The position numbers and the translations under genes were made by a program. From the NCBI GenBank assembly GCA_030146155.1, contig JASLCF010000119.1, positions 1-49,607 on the forward strand: a stretch of 49,607 nucleotides of DNA, given 5' to 3'. The stretch is from Savagea sp. (GTDB lineage Bacteria; Bacillota; Bacilli; Bacillales_A; Planococcaceae). Every line of letters starts with the position of its first letter. Within the stretch, counting starts at the first letter, position 1. Positions 8,297 to 16,454 of this stretch are shown in pieces. The notes under the pieces are model-generated. The model saw only the letters and a list, made by a program, of their open reading frames with translations, made no database searches and was not told the DNA's origin.

Positions 8297-8316
8297 ATGA
8301 ATGAATGTTCATTCTT
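8297..8316. promoter_or_regulatory. FadR-like operator before the thioesterase gene
   Basis: ATGAATGA-ATGT-TCATTCTT closely fits the B. subtilis FadR consensus WTGAATGAMTANTCATTCAW. It lies just downstream of a possible -10 (TAAAAT, complement at 8318-8323) on the thioesterase transcript. Confidence 0.6.
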
Positions 8317-8391
8317 TATTTTACAGGACTTAAGCTGAAAATGAAAGCCTTTACAAACACGTTATACTTTTAGCGATTTAAATCATATATA

Positions 8392-8423
8392 AAAAAACAC
8401 GATTCAAAAGAATCGTGTTTTTT
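8392..8423. terminator. Terminator after sdhB
   Basis: A perfect 14-bp stem (8392-8405 with 8410-8423) with a 4-nt loop and A/T flanks ends the sdhCAB transcript and separates it from the thioesterase gene. Confidence 0.85.
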
Positions 8424-8432
8424 AGATTACTA

Positions 8433-9194
8433 TTAATCTACCATATGGTCGCTTCCGAAGAAGTTTTTGAACATTTGAACAGTTGCTGAACGGTTTAATG
8501 AAGCAATTGATGTCGTTAAAGGAATACCTTTTGGACAAGCAACTACACAGTTTTGTGAGTTACCACATTCGCCTAATCCACCGTCTTTCATAATCTCAGC
8601 TAAACGTTCATCTTTATTCATAGCACCCGTTGGATGTGTATTGAATAAACGAACTTGTGATAAAATAGCTGGTCCTACAAAGTCAGTTTTATCATTGACA
8701 TTCGGACATGCTTCTAAACAAACTCCACATGTCATACATTTTGATAATTCATAAGCCCATTGACGTTTACGCTCTGGCATACGTGGACCTTCTCCTAAAT
8801 CGTATGTGCCATCAATCGGAACCCATGCTTTTACACGTTTTAATGAATCAAACATTACATTACGGTCAACGATTAAGTCACGAACAACAGGGAATGTACG
8901 CATCGGCTCAAGAGTAATCGGTTGTGGTAATTGGTCAATTAATGCTGTACAAGATTGACGTGGTTTACCATTGATTACCATAGAACATGCACCACAGACT
9001 TCTTCTAAACAACTCATTTCCCAGTTTACTGGTGTTGTTTTATTACCATCTGCTGTAACAGGATTACGTTGAATCTCCATTAAAGCTGAAATAACGTTCA
9101 TGTTTGGGCGATAAGGCACTTTAAATTCTTCCCAGTAAGGTTGTGAGTTTGCTGTATCTTGACGCTGAACTTTCAGCTCAATAAATTCAGTCAT
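8433..9194 (-). CDS. sdhB: Succinate dehydrogenase iron-sulfur subunit
   Basis: The 253-residue subunit carries electrons from the SdhA flavin to the membrane anchor. Three clusters can be read: the 2Fe-2S cysteines near 62, 67, 70 and 82 (SCLEEVCGAC...SC), then CMTCGVCLEACP (about 153-164) and CGNSQNCVVACPKGIP (about 210-225) for the 4Fe-4S and 3Fe-4S clusters. It is last in the sdhCAB operon, 19 bp after sdhA, and is followed by a terminator. Peripheral on the cytoplasmic face; part of complex II and the TCA cycle. Confidence 0.96.
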   Translation of the reverse strand: MTEFIELKVQRQDTANSQPYWEEFKVPYRPNMNVISALMEIQRNPVTADGNKTTPVNWEMSCLEEVCGACSMVINGKPRQSCTALIDQLPQPITLEPMRTFPVVRDLIVDRNVMFDSLKRVKAWVPIDGTYDLGEGPRMPERKRQWAYELSKCMTCGVCLEACPNVNDKTDFVGPAILSQVRLFNTHPTGAMNKDERLAEIMKDGGLGECGNSQNCVVACPKGIPLTTSIASLNRSATVQMFKNFFGSDHMVD

Positions 9195-9213
9195 TTACAA
9201 TTAATCCCCTTTC

Positions 9214-10968
9214 TTAGTGTTTCGATTTTGAAGTATAGTCACGTTTTCTTGGCGGAATTAATGAAACGTCCACTTCTTCATAAGATAAAATCGGTGCAGA
9301 AACGCCATCAAATTCTGCAATTGTAGTTTTTAGGAAGTTCTCATCGTCACGATCTGGGAATTCTGGTTTGTAATGAGCTCCACGGCTTTCATTACGATTT
9401 AAAGCTCCTAACGTAATAACACGTGCTAAATAAAGCATATTTTTCAACTGACGAGTAAATGTAGCCCCTTGGTTAGACCATTTTTGAGTATCTGTAATGT
9501 TGATATTCTCATAACGCTCTAAAAGTTCTTGAATTTTCAAATCAGTTTCTTTCAGTTTGTCATTATGACGAACAACAGTAACGTTATTTGTCATAATTTC
9601 ACCTAGCTCTTTATGCAACATGTACGCATTTTCTGTACCATCCATTTTTAATGTTGCATCCCAAGCAGCTTGCTCTTCTTTTACTGCATTATCAAATACT
9701 GATGCTTCGATATCATCTGCGATTTTATCAAGGCCTTTCATGTATTCAACTGCTGCTGGACCTGCCACCATTCCACCATATACTGCAGAAAGTAATGAGT
9801 TAGCCCCTAGACGGTTTGCTCCGTGTTGAGAATAATCTGCTTCACCTGCTGCAAATAATCCAGGAATATTTGTATGTTGATCATAATCAACCCATAGTCC
9901 ACCCATTGAATAGTGAACAGCTGGGAAAATTTTCATTGGAACTTTTCGTGGATCGTCACCTACGAATTTTTCGTAGATTTCCATAATTCCACCTAGTTTA
10001 ATATCTAACTCATGTGGATCTTTATGAGATAAATCAAGATAAACCATGTTTTCTCCATTGATTCCTAATTTTTGATTCACACATACATCAAAAATTTCAC
10101 GTGTAGCAATATCACGTGGAACAAGGTTACCATAGTCAGGATATTTCTCTTCTAAGAAATACCATGGTTTTCCTTCTTTATATGTCCAAACACGCCCACC
10201 TTCACCACGAGCAGATTCACTCATTAAGCGAAGTTTATCATCTCCAGGTATAGCTGTTGGGTGAATCTGAATAAATTCACCGTTCGCATATTTTGCACCT
10301 TGTTGGTACACAATCGATGCAGCTGATCCTGTATTGATTACAGAGTTTGTAGACTTACCGAAAATAATTCCAGGTCCACCTGTTGCAATAATTACAGCGT
10401 CCCCACGGAATCCTTTAATTTCCATCGTCTTCATGTTTTGTGCTTTAATTCCTCGACAAACACCTTCGTCATCTAGGATTGCCCCTAAAAATTCCCAGTG
10501 TTCATACTTTTGTACAAGTCCTGCTGCTTCATGCGCACGAACTTGTTCATCTAATGCGTACAATAATTGTTGTCCTGTTGTAGCACCTGCGAAAGCAGTA
10601 CGGTGATGTAGTGTTCCTCCGAAACGACGGAAGTCTAATAAACCTTCATTTGTACGGTTAAACATTACGCCCATACGGTCAAATAAATGAATAATTCCAG
10701 GTGCAGCCTCTGTCATTGCTTTTACTGGTGGTTGGTTAGCTAAAAAGTCTCCACCGTATACAGAGTCGTCAAAGTGAATCGCTGGTGAGTCACCTTCACC
10801 TTTTGTGTTAACCGCTCCGTTAATCCCACCTTGGGCACAAACAGAGTGTGAACGTTTAACAGGAACGATTGAAAACAAGTCAACCGGCGTTCCTACTTCA
10901 GCAGCTTTAATTGTAGCCATTAGACCTGCAAGACCGCCACCAACGACGATCAATCTGCCTTTTGCCAT
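9214..10968 (-). CDS. sdhA: Succinate dehydrogenase flavoprotein subunit
   Basis: A 584-residue FAD-binding subunit of complex II that oxidises succinate to fumarate. Seen: the dinucleotide motif VVGGGLAGLMA at the N-terminus, HSVCAQGGINGA with the FAD-linking histidine, the active-site segment SARGEGGRVW, and GANRLGANSLL. A longer frame begins at a TTG, but that TTG is part of the region carrying GAGGAG, which is properly spaced for the ATG at 10968. It lies between sdhC (50 bp upstream) and sdhB. Length and order C-A-B are those of Bacillus. Confidence 0.96.
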   Translation of the reverse strand: MAKGRLIVVGGGLAGLMATIKAAEVGTPVDLFSIVPVKRSHSVCAQGGINGAVNTKGEGDSPAIHFDDSVYGGDFLANQPPVKAMTEAAPGIIHLFDRMGVMFNRTNEGLLDFRRFGGTLHHRTAFAGATTGQQLLYALDEQVRAHEAAGLVQKYEHWEFLGAILDDEGVCRGIKAQNMKTMEIKGFRGDAVIIATGGPGIIFGKSTNSVINTGSAASIVYQQGAKYANGEFIQIHPTAIPGDDKLRLMSESARGEGGRVWTYKEGKPWYFLEEKYPDYGNLVPRDIATREIFDVCVNQKLGINGENMVYLDLSHKDPHELDIKLGGIMEIYEKFVGDDPRKVPMKIFPAVHYSMGGLWVDYDQHTNIPGLFAAGEADYSQHGANRLGANSLLSAVYGGMVAGPAAVEYMKGLDKIADDIEASVFDNAVKEEQAAWDATLKMDGTENAYMLHKELGEIMTNNVTVVRHNDKLKETDLKIQELLERYENINITDTQKWSNQGATFTRQLKNMLYLARVITLGALNRNESRGAHYKPEFPDRDDENFLKTTIAEFDGVSAPILSYEEVDVSLIPPRKRDYTSKSKH

Positions 10969-11018
10969 TATTGTTTCACTCCTCAATTAACTTAATCTCA
11001 TGTTGCTCTTTCTTCGAC

Positions 11019-11627
11019 CTACATAAAACCGAAAATCGCACGAATTCCAATGAATGATAATGCGATAAATACTAGCACGGATACATATGAGAAAATTTGT
11101 TGTGAACGTTGGGATTGAGTAATTCCCCAAGTTACTAAAAATGCCCATAAGCCATTTGCTAAGTGGAATGTTGCTGATAATACACCTACAATGTAGAAAA
11201 TTACCATCGGTGTAGATTGGAAAATATCAGCCATCATATCGTAGTTCACATCTGCTCCTAGCGCTTTAGCAATACGAGTTTGCCAAATGTGCCATGCAAT
11301 AAAGATGACAAGGAAAATCCCTGTTACACGCTGTAACATGAACATCCAGTTACGATATGTACCGAAACGTTTTGTATTGTTCTTGGCAGTAAATGCAATG
11401 TACACTCCATAAAATGCATGGAACATTAATGGAATATAAATAACCACCCATTCTAACACATACAAAAATGGCAAGCTTCCCATAAAGTCTGAAGCCGCGT
11501 TAAATGCTTCTTCACCACGCGTTGAAAAATAGTTAATGATCAAATGTTGTGTTAAGAATAACCCAACTGGAATGACTCCGAGTAGTGAATGAAGACGACG
11601 TAAGTAAAAATCTGATTCTCTCGACAA
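11019..11627 (-). CDS. sdhC: Succinate dehydrogenase cytochrome b558 subunit
   Basis: A 202-residue membrane anchor with five predicted transmembrane helices and several histidines in helices that could ligate two haems, as in the single-anchor B. subtilis enzyme, which reduces menaquinone. The N-terminus (RRLHSLLGVIPVGLFLTQH) matches the family. Translation appears to start at TTG, with GGGAGG spaced 8-9 nt upstream; there is no alternative ATG in the right place. First gene of sdhCAB, preceded by a leader of about 90 nt with a hairpin. Confidence 0.94.
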   Translation of the reverse strand: MSRESDFYLRRLHSLLGVIPVGLFLTQHLIINYFSTRGEEAFNAASDFMGSLPFLYVLEWVVIYIPLMFHAFYGVYIAFTAKNNTKRFGTYRNWMFMLQRVTGIFLVIFIAWHIWQTRIAKALGADVNYDMMADIFQSTPMVIFYIVGVLSATFHLANGLWAFLVTWGITQSQRSQQIFSYVSVLVFIALSFIGIRAIFGFM

Positions 11628-11652
11628 GTCCTTTACCCTCCCTTATTACTGA

Positions 11653-11695
11653 AGTGCGTCAGCGGAATAACAACTGGTGTCTTTTCTGACGTACT
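11653..11695 (-). promoter_or_regulatory. Leader hairpin before sdhC
   Basis: An inverted repeat (AGTGCGTCAG at 11653-11662 and CTGACGTACT at 11686-11695, one mismatch) forms a 10-bp stem with a 23-nt loop in the predicted 5' leader. Its base lies about 10 nt above the sdhC ribosome-binding site. No U run follows, so it is more likely a stability or translation element than a terminator. Confidence 0.5.
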
Positions 11696-11725
11696 CCTTT
11701 CATGGTACAATGTGATTACAAATTA

Positions 11726-11754
11726 ATTGTACTCTTGACTTGGGAAGAAATCAA
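11726..11754 (-). promoter_or_regulatory. sdhCAB promoter
   Basis: TTGATT (complement at 11749-11754), a 17-bp spacer and TACAAT (complement at 11726-11731). Predicted transcription start is about 90 nt upstream of the sdhC TTG start. Confidence 0.65.
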
Positions 11755-11828
11755 GGTGTCTAAGCCTTTTTATACTCATTCTCAATTAGACTTTGTACAT
11801 TAAGAATCGTCTGAAAGGAGGCAATGGA

Positions 11829-12224
11829 ATGGACCAAAAAACAGAAAGCGCTTATCCCACTAAATTTGGGTATGAACTACTGAAAGATCATGTCCTTCCT
11901 TCAGTACTAGGCAAGCATGAAGATGATATTCTATATTGGGTTGGAAAAGAGATTGCTCGAAAATTTCCTTTATTCTCAATTGAGGAACTTCCCGCATTTT
12001 TCACAGAAGCAGGATGGGGTAAATTAGAATTAATCAAAGATACTGCTCAAGTGAATACATTTTTATTAACGCGGCCATCGAATAGCGTAAAAGAAAAAAG
12101 TTCAATCTCTTTGGAAGTTGGCTTCATTGCACAACAATATCAAATTTTAACAAAGCGAATCACAGAAGCTCATGGTACATATCAAAAGGATTCTACTGTA
12201 AGCATTGATGTCAAATGGGAATAA
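11829..12224 (+). CDS. yslB: YslB-like protein of unknown function (DUF2507)
   Basis: A 131-residue soluble protein matching the B. subtilis YslB family in sequence character (TKFGYELLKDHVLPSVLGKHEDDILYW at the start) and in position between sdhC and uvrC. The family resembles V4R/heme-NO-binding-like domains, but its function is not established. An in-frame ATG at 11793 has no ribosome site; AAAGGAGG sits before the ATG at 11829, which I use. Divergent from sdhC and convergent with uvrC across a shared terminator. Confidence 0.82.
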   Translation: MDQKTESAYPTKFGYELLKDHVLPSVLGKHEDDILYWVGKEIARKFPLFSIEELPAFFTEAGWGKLELIKDTAQVNTFLLTRPSNSVKEKSSISLEVGFIAQQYQILTKRITEAHGTYQKDSTVSIDVKWE

Positions 12225-12266
12225 ACAGCATTTCAGGTCACTCAGTCCTGAAATGCTGTTTTTTAT
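12223..12266. terminator. Bidirectional terminator between yslB and uvrC
   Basis: A perfect 15-bp stem (12223-12237 with 12247-12261) with a 9-nt loop and a T run to 12265. It serves both convergent genes and overlaps the yslB stop. Confidence 0.88.
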
Positions 12267-14038
12267 TCATCCTTCAATAGTTGGTGGACTTGTTCTGCAA
12301 CCTTTTGTGGTAATTTTGCTTGCATCAATTCTTCAACTGTTGCATTTTTCATATGCTCAATTGACCCAAAATGCATGAGCAAATTCCTTTTTCGTTTTGG
12401 ACCTAAACCAACCACATGATCTAATTTAGATTGAAATGCTGATTTACTCCTAACTTGTCTATGGAAAGTAATCGCAAAACGATGAACCTCCTCTTGAATG
12501 CGGCTCAATAATTGAAATACTTCACCGTTCTTTTTCAAGGGAACTTCTACTGGTGGATGACCATAAAGTAAAGTTTGTGTTCCATGCTTATCATCCTTGG
12601 CTAAACCAATCAGCGGAATATTTAAATCTAATTCATGTTTTAATATTTCATAAGCAACAGACATTTGTCCTTTTCCACCATCTACTACAATTAAATTAGG
12701 TAGGGGTAATTGATCCTTTAATAATCGTTGATATCTCCTTCTGATTACTTCTGCCATCGCTCCATAATCATCGTGAGCAGCAGCCGTCGTCAACCGATAT
12801 TTTCTATAATCACTTTTCCGTGGTGTGCCATCTACAAAAGTAACCATCGCTGAAACAGGGTCTGTTCCATGCGTATGTGAATTATCAAAGGCTTCAATTC
12901 GATCCGGTCTAGGGATGTTTAACAACTCTCCTAATTGCTCAACTGCACCTACTGTTCTTTCGTATTTTCTTTCAACGAGTTGATGTTTCTCTGCTAACGA
13001 AGCCTCTGCATTTTTCATAGCAAGTTGAACAAGCTCTTTCTTCAATCCGCGTTGTGGAACAAATGCTTTTACTTGTAATAATTGCTCGACCAATTCTTTT
13101 TGTATCGAAGGAGGCAACAGTATTTCTTTGGGTAGAACTTGTTTTCGTGAAGCATAGAACTGACCAATAAAAGTGAGACACTCTTCCTCGGCCTCTCGAT
13201 AATAGGGAAAGATAGAAACTTCCCTCTCTATTACTTTTCCTTGTCGTACAAAAAATACTTGTACACACATGTATTCTTCATTCGTTGCATAACCGAAAAC
13301 ATCTCTATCGGTAAAATCATTCATGGTCATCGTTTGCTTTTCCATCACTGTCTCAATATTAGTCAGTTGATCTCTATATTCTTTAGCCCTTTCAAAATCT
13401 AATTGTTCAGAGGCTTGCAACATCTTACCTTGCAACTCTTTCTTTACTTCTTTAAACCCACCCTTTAGGAAGCGAGATACCTCATCAACCATTTCTTCAT
13501 AGGTGGATTGCGGTACATCATATACACAAGGTCCAAGGCATTGATGAAGATGATAATATAAACACACTTGTTTCGGTAACTTTTGACACTTTCTAAATGG
13601 ATATATTCGGTCTAATAATTTCTTCGTTTCTTGTGCAGCATAAGCATTGGGGTAAGGCCCAAAAAATTTACCTTTCCCTTTTTTAACATTTCGAGTCACA
13701 AGAAGCCTAGGATATTTTTCAGCTGTAATTTGAATATAAGGATATGTTTTATCATCTTTCAGCATAATATTGTATTTCGGATCATATGTCTTGATTAAAT
13801 TTAATTCTAATACTAATGCTTCAAGATCTGAGTTCGTAATAATGGTTTCAAAGTCTACAATTTCATTGACCAATCTTTGAGTTTTTCCGTCATGACTCCC
13901 CGTAAAATAACTTTTAACTCGATTTTTTAAAACTTTGGCCTTACCAACATAAATAACTGTTCCTTGAGAGTCCTTCATTAAATAGCAACCAGGTAAATCA
14001 GGCAGTAGTTTTATTTTCTCTTTCAAATGTTCATTCAT
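12263..14038 (-). CDS. uvrC: Excinuclease ABC subunit C
   Basis: A 591-residue nucleotide excision repair nuclease that makes both incisions around UvrB-bound lesions. Domains in order: N-terminal GIY-YIG nuclease (PGCYLMKD...VIYVGKAK, about 15-90), a cysteine cluster (C...CLYYHLHQCLGPC), UVR motif near 200-235 (QLDFERAKEYRDQL), the RNase H-like domain (EAFDNSHTHGTDPVSAMVTF and VDGGKGQ), and a C-terminal helix-hairpin-helix (VVGLGPKRKRNLLMHFG). I prefer the ATG at 14038 (AGGTGA upstream, Bacillus-like MNEHLKEK start) over one 24 nt earlier. A TATAAT at 14083-14088 (complement) is a likely -10 box. Confidence 0.95.
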   Translation of the reverse strand: MNEHLKEKIKLLPDLPGCYLMKDSQGTVIYVGKAKVLKNRVKSYFTGSHDGKTQRLVNEIVDFETIITNSDLEALVLELNLIKTYDPKYNIMLKDDKTYPYIQITAEKYPRLLVTRNVKKGKGKFFGPYPNAYAAQETKKLLDRIYPFRKCQKLPKQVCLYYHLHQCLGPCVYDVPQSTYEEMVDEVSRFLKGGFKEVKKELQGKMLQASEQLDFERAKEYRDQLTNIETVMEKQTMTMNDFTDRDVFGYATNEEYMCVQVFFVRQGKVIEREVSIFPYYREAEEECLTFIGQFYASRKQVLPKEILLPPSIQKELVEQLLQVKAFVPQRGLKKELVQLAMKNAEASLAEKHQLVERKYERTVGAVEQLGELLNIPRPDRIEAFDNSHTHGTDPVSAMVTFVDGTPRKSDYRKYRLTTAAAHDDYGAMAEVIRRRYQRLLKDQLPLPNLIVVDGGKGQMSVAYEILKHELDLNIPLIGLAKDDKHGTQTLLYGHPPVEVPLKKNGEVFQLLSRIQEEVHRFAITFHRQVRSKSAFQSKLDHVVGLGPKRKRNLLMHFGSIEHMKNATVEELMQAKLPQKVAEQVHQLLKDE

Positions 14039-14113
14039 TTTTTCACCTATTCGTTTTGACATGCTTCTTTCTATTATAACAAACGAAAGGAATTTTCCTA
14101 ACTGAACGATTCC

Positions 14114-14147
14114 ATAAAAAAAGAACCCAGTATTTCACTGGGCTCTT
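14114..14147 (-). terminator. Terminator after trxA
   Basis: A 10-bp stem with one mismatch (14138-14147 with 14121-14130), a 7-nt loop and a run of seven T on the minus strand. Confidence 0.8.
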
Positions 14148-14152
14148 GAAAA

Positions 14153-14467
14153 TTATAAGTGTTTTTCAATTAATGCTACTAATTTTTCTTTTGGATTGAA
14201 GCCTACTACTTTATCAACTGCTTCTCCATCTTTAAATACGATTAATGTTGGAATTGACATTACACCAAACTGTGCTGCTGTTGTTTGGTTATCGTCAACA
14301 TCTACCTTTACAACTTTTGCTTTACCTTCTACTGCTGCATCTACTTCTTCAAGTACAGGAGCAATCATTTTACAAGGTCCACACCAAGGTGCCCAAAAGT
14401 CTACAAGTACTACACCTTCTTTAATCTCTTCTGCGAATGTTGCATCTGTTGCGTTAATAATAGCCAT
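14153..14467 (-). CDS. trxA: Thioredoxin
   Basis: A 104-residue thioredoxin with the WCGPC redox site (Cys 29 and 32) and the cis-proline segment SIPTLIVF. It reduces cytosolic disulfides using electrons from thioredoxin reductase. Length equals B. subtilis TrxA. An upstream in-frame start is ignored because GAAGGAGG precedes the ATG at 14467. It forms its own transcription unit between two terminators, and its promoter carries a TACCCC-TC-GGGGTA palindrome (14520-14533). Confidence 0.96.
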   Translation of the reverse strand: MAIINATDATFAEEIKEGVVLVDFWAPWCGPCKMIAPVLEEVDAAVEGKAKVVKVDVDDNQTTAAQFGVMSIPTLIVFKDGEAVDKVVGFNPKEKLVALIEKHL

Positions 14468-14506
14468 AATTAAATTTCCTCCTTCATAATTCAACAATCT
14501 AAGAGT

Positions 14507-14535
14507 AGTATAACCGATATACCCCTCGGGGTAAA
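14507..14535 (-). promoter_or_regulatory. trxA promoter
   Basis: TTTACC (complement at 14530-14535), a 17-bp spacer and TATACT (complement at 14507-14512). Confidence 0.65.
14520..14533. promoter_or_regulatory. CsoR/CstR-like palindrome in the trxA promoter
   Basis: TACCCC-TC-GGGGTA, a perfect 6-bp inverted repeat, overlaps the trxA -35 box and spacer. G/C-run palindromes bounded by TA are typical of CsoR/CstR-family (copper or persulfide sensing) operators. The assignment to that family is inference. Confidence 0.5.
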
Positions 14536-14619
14536 GTGGTTTGCTCTCTTTAATTCTATTTGTAGTATACCATGCTTGAATTTCACTACACTATCAATAT
14601 GCTCAATCGATTTTCTACA

Positions 14620-14651
14620 GACAAAAAACTCCTGAATGACTCAGGAGTTTT
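14620..14651 (-). terminator. Terminator after etfA
   Basis: A perfect 11-bp stem (14641-14651 with 14625-14635), a 5-nt loop and a run of T on the minus strand, at the end of the fadR-fadB-etfB-etfA operon. Confidence 0.85.
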
Positions 14652-14654
14652 GGA

Positions 14655-15626
14655 TTAAGCGACTATTTTCTTCACTTCTTCAATTAAGATAGGTAAGACA
14701 TCGAACAAGTCTCCGACAATACCATAGTCAGCAATCTTAAAGATTTCTGCTTCAGGATCTTTATTGATTGCTACAATTACTTTGGAATTTGACATTCCTG
14801 CGACGTGTTGAATAGCACCTGAAATTCCAACTGCAATATAAAGGTCAGGTGTAACTACTTTACCTGTTTGACCAATTTGTAAGGAGTAATCACAATAGTC
14901 AGCATCGCATGCTCCACGAGATGCGCCAACAGCACCGCCTAGTAATTGAGCTAATTCATGTAAAGGCTCAAACCCTTCTGCACCTTTTACTCCTCGTCCA
15001 CCTGCAATAACCACTTTTGCTTCTGACAAATCAACACCATCTGTTGATTTGCGCACAACATCTTTAATGATTGAACGCAAATCATTAATAGGAACTTCTA
15101 TTTCTTCGACAGTTGCTGTTTTACCTTCTTCTTTTTGAAGTGGCTCAATATTATTTGGTCGAATTGTAATAAATGTTAATCCTTCTTTAATTTCAACCTT
15201 TTCAAATGCTTTACCTGAATAAATTGGGCGGATAAATTGTGCATCATCGCCCTCACCTTCTATTTTAGTCACATCCGAGATGAGTCCTGCATCAATTTTA
15301 GTTGCGATTTTTGGAGATAAATCTTTCCCCAGAGCTGTGTGACCGAACACAACAGCATCCGGTTTTTCTTGTTCAAAAACAGCCATAAATGCTTGAGCAT
15401 AGCCATCTGAAGAATAATGATCTAATTTTGCATCCTCAACCACAAGCACACGGTCAGCTCCGTAAGTTGCTAATTCATCAGCTAATCCTTTTACTGTATC
15501 TCCAATTAAAAGAGCAACTACTTCTCCACCACCACTTATTGTTTTCCCTGCTGCAATCGCTTCAAATGAAACGTTACGTAATGTATGATCTTTCACTTCA
15601 CCTAATACAAGAACTTTTTTAGTCAT
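14655..15626 (-). CDS. etfA: Electron transfer flavoprotein alpha subunit
   Basis: A 323-residue FAD-binding ETF subunit; with EtfB it takes electrons from acyl-CoA dehydrogenases toward the quinone pool. The C-terminal FAD domain is plain: GGRGVKGAEGFEPLHELA, GAVGASRGACDADY, QIGQTGKVVTPDLYIAVGISGAIQH and NKDPEAEIFKIADYGIVGD. Last gene of the operon, 31 bp after etfB, start preceded by GAGGAGGG. Soluble, cytosolic. Confidence 0.96.
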   Translation of the reverse strand: MTKKVLVLGEVKDHTLRNVSFEAIAAGKTISGGGEVVALLIGDTVKGLADELATYGADRVLVVEDAKLDHYSSDGYAQAFMAVFEQEKPDAVVFGHTALGKDLSPKIATKIDAGLISDVTKIEGEGDDAQFIRPIYSGKAFEKVEIKEGLTFITIRPNNIEPLQKEEGKTATVEEIEVPINDLRSIIKDVVRKSTDGVDLSEAKVVIAGGRGVKGAEGFEPLHELAQLLGGAVGASRGACDADYCDYSLQIGQTGKVVTPDLYIAVGISGAIQHVAGMSNSKVIVAINKDPEAEIFKIADYGIVGDLFDVLPILIEEVKKIVA

Positions 15627-15657
15627 AACAATTCCCTCCTCATAATTTTCGCTTGAA

Positions 15658-16431
15658 TTATAATACTTTCGCTTCGTTTTTTAGTAATGACAATAATTCT
15701 GACACTTGTTCTGCTGGCTCTCCATCGATTAGTTTGCCCGCTTTTTTAGCTTCCGGAAGAAAAACTTCTACTGTAGAAGTTTTAGCTTCTACATCCTCTT
15801 CTTCTAAATCTAAATCGTCCAATTCAAGCTCTTCTAGAGGTTTTCTTTTAGCTTGCATGATTCCTGGCAATGATGGGTATCGCGGTTCATTCAATCCTTG
15901 TTGAGCTGTAACAAGTAACGGTAATTTAGTTTCAATCGTTTCTGTATCGCCCTCAACATCACGTACAATTGTCACTGCTTCCCCATCAATTTCAATGTCG
16001 GTAATTGTTGTAACATAATTAATCCCTAACATTTCTGCTACTCGTGGTCCTACTTGTCCTGAACCACCATCTACTGCTACGTTACCAGCTAAAATTAAAT
16101 CTACTTCTTGTTCCTTTAAGTAAGTCGCAATTAATTTTGCAATCGTAAATTCATCCATTTCATCAACATCATCTTCAGTGTTAATAAGAACTGCTTTATC
16201 TGCTCCCATTGCTAATGCTGTACGAAGTTGTTTTTCAGCTTCGTCACTTCCAATAGAAACAACAGTTACCTCTCCACCATGTGCATCTCTTAATACAATC
16301 GCTTCTTCAACTGCATACTCGTCGTACGGGTTGATGATGAATTCTGCTCCACCTTCATCGATTTGACCATTATTTACAACAATTTTCTCCTCAGTATCAA
16401 ATGTTCTTTTTACTAAAGCTACAATATTCAT
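15658..16431 (-). CDS. etfB: Electron transfer flavoprotein beta subunit
   Basis: A 257-residue AMP-binding ETF subunit. Typical sequence includes the start NIVALVKRTFDTEEKI, NPYDEYAVEEAI, the AMP-loop region LAGNVAVDGGSGQVGPRVAEMLG and the recognition-loop segment near EPRYPSLPGIMQAKRKP. The last 60 residues contain an acidic patch (LEELELDDLDLEEEDVE). It sits 23 bp after the enoyl-CoA hydratase gene; the pairing with fad genes points to a role in fatty-acid oxidation. Confidence 0.96.
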   Translation of the reverse strand: MNIVALVKRTFDTEEKIVVNNGQIDEGGAEFIINPYDEYAVEEAIVLRDAHGGEVTVVSIGSDEAEKQLRTALAMGADKAVLINTEDDVDEMDEFTIAKLIATYLKEQEVDLILAGNVAVDGGSGQVGPRVAEMLGINYVTTITDIEIDGEAVTIVRDVEGDTETIETKLPLLVTAQQGLNEPRYPSLPGIMQAKRKPLEELELDDLDLEEEDVEAKTSTVEVFLPEAKKAGKLIDGEPAEQVSELLSLLKNEAKVL

Positions 16432-16454
16432 AAAAGAACCCTCCTCTTCAATAA

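Noticed and set aside
10334..10606. Open frame antisense to sdhA
   Set aside because: Shadow of a conserved flavoprotein gene; no ribosome site or coding character.
12972..13268. Open frame of 98 codons within uvrC on the same strand in another frame
   Set aside because: It lies entirely inside the conserved UvrC coding region and shows no recognisable domain or ribosome site.
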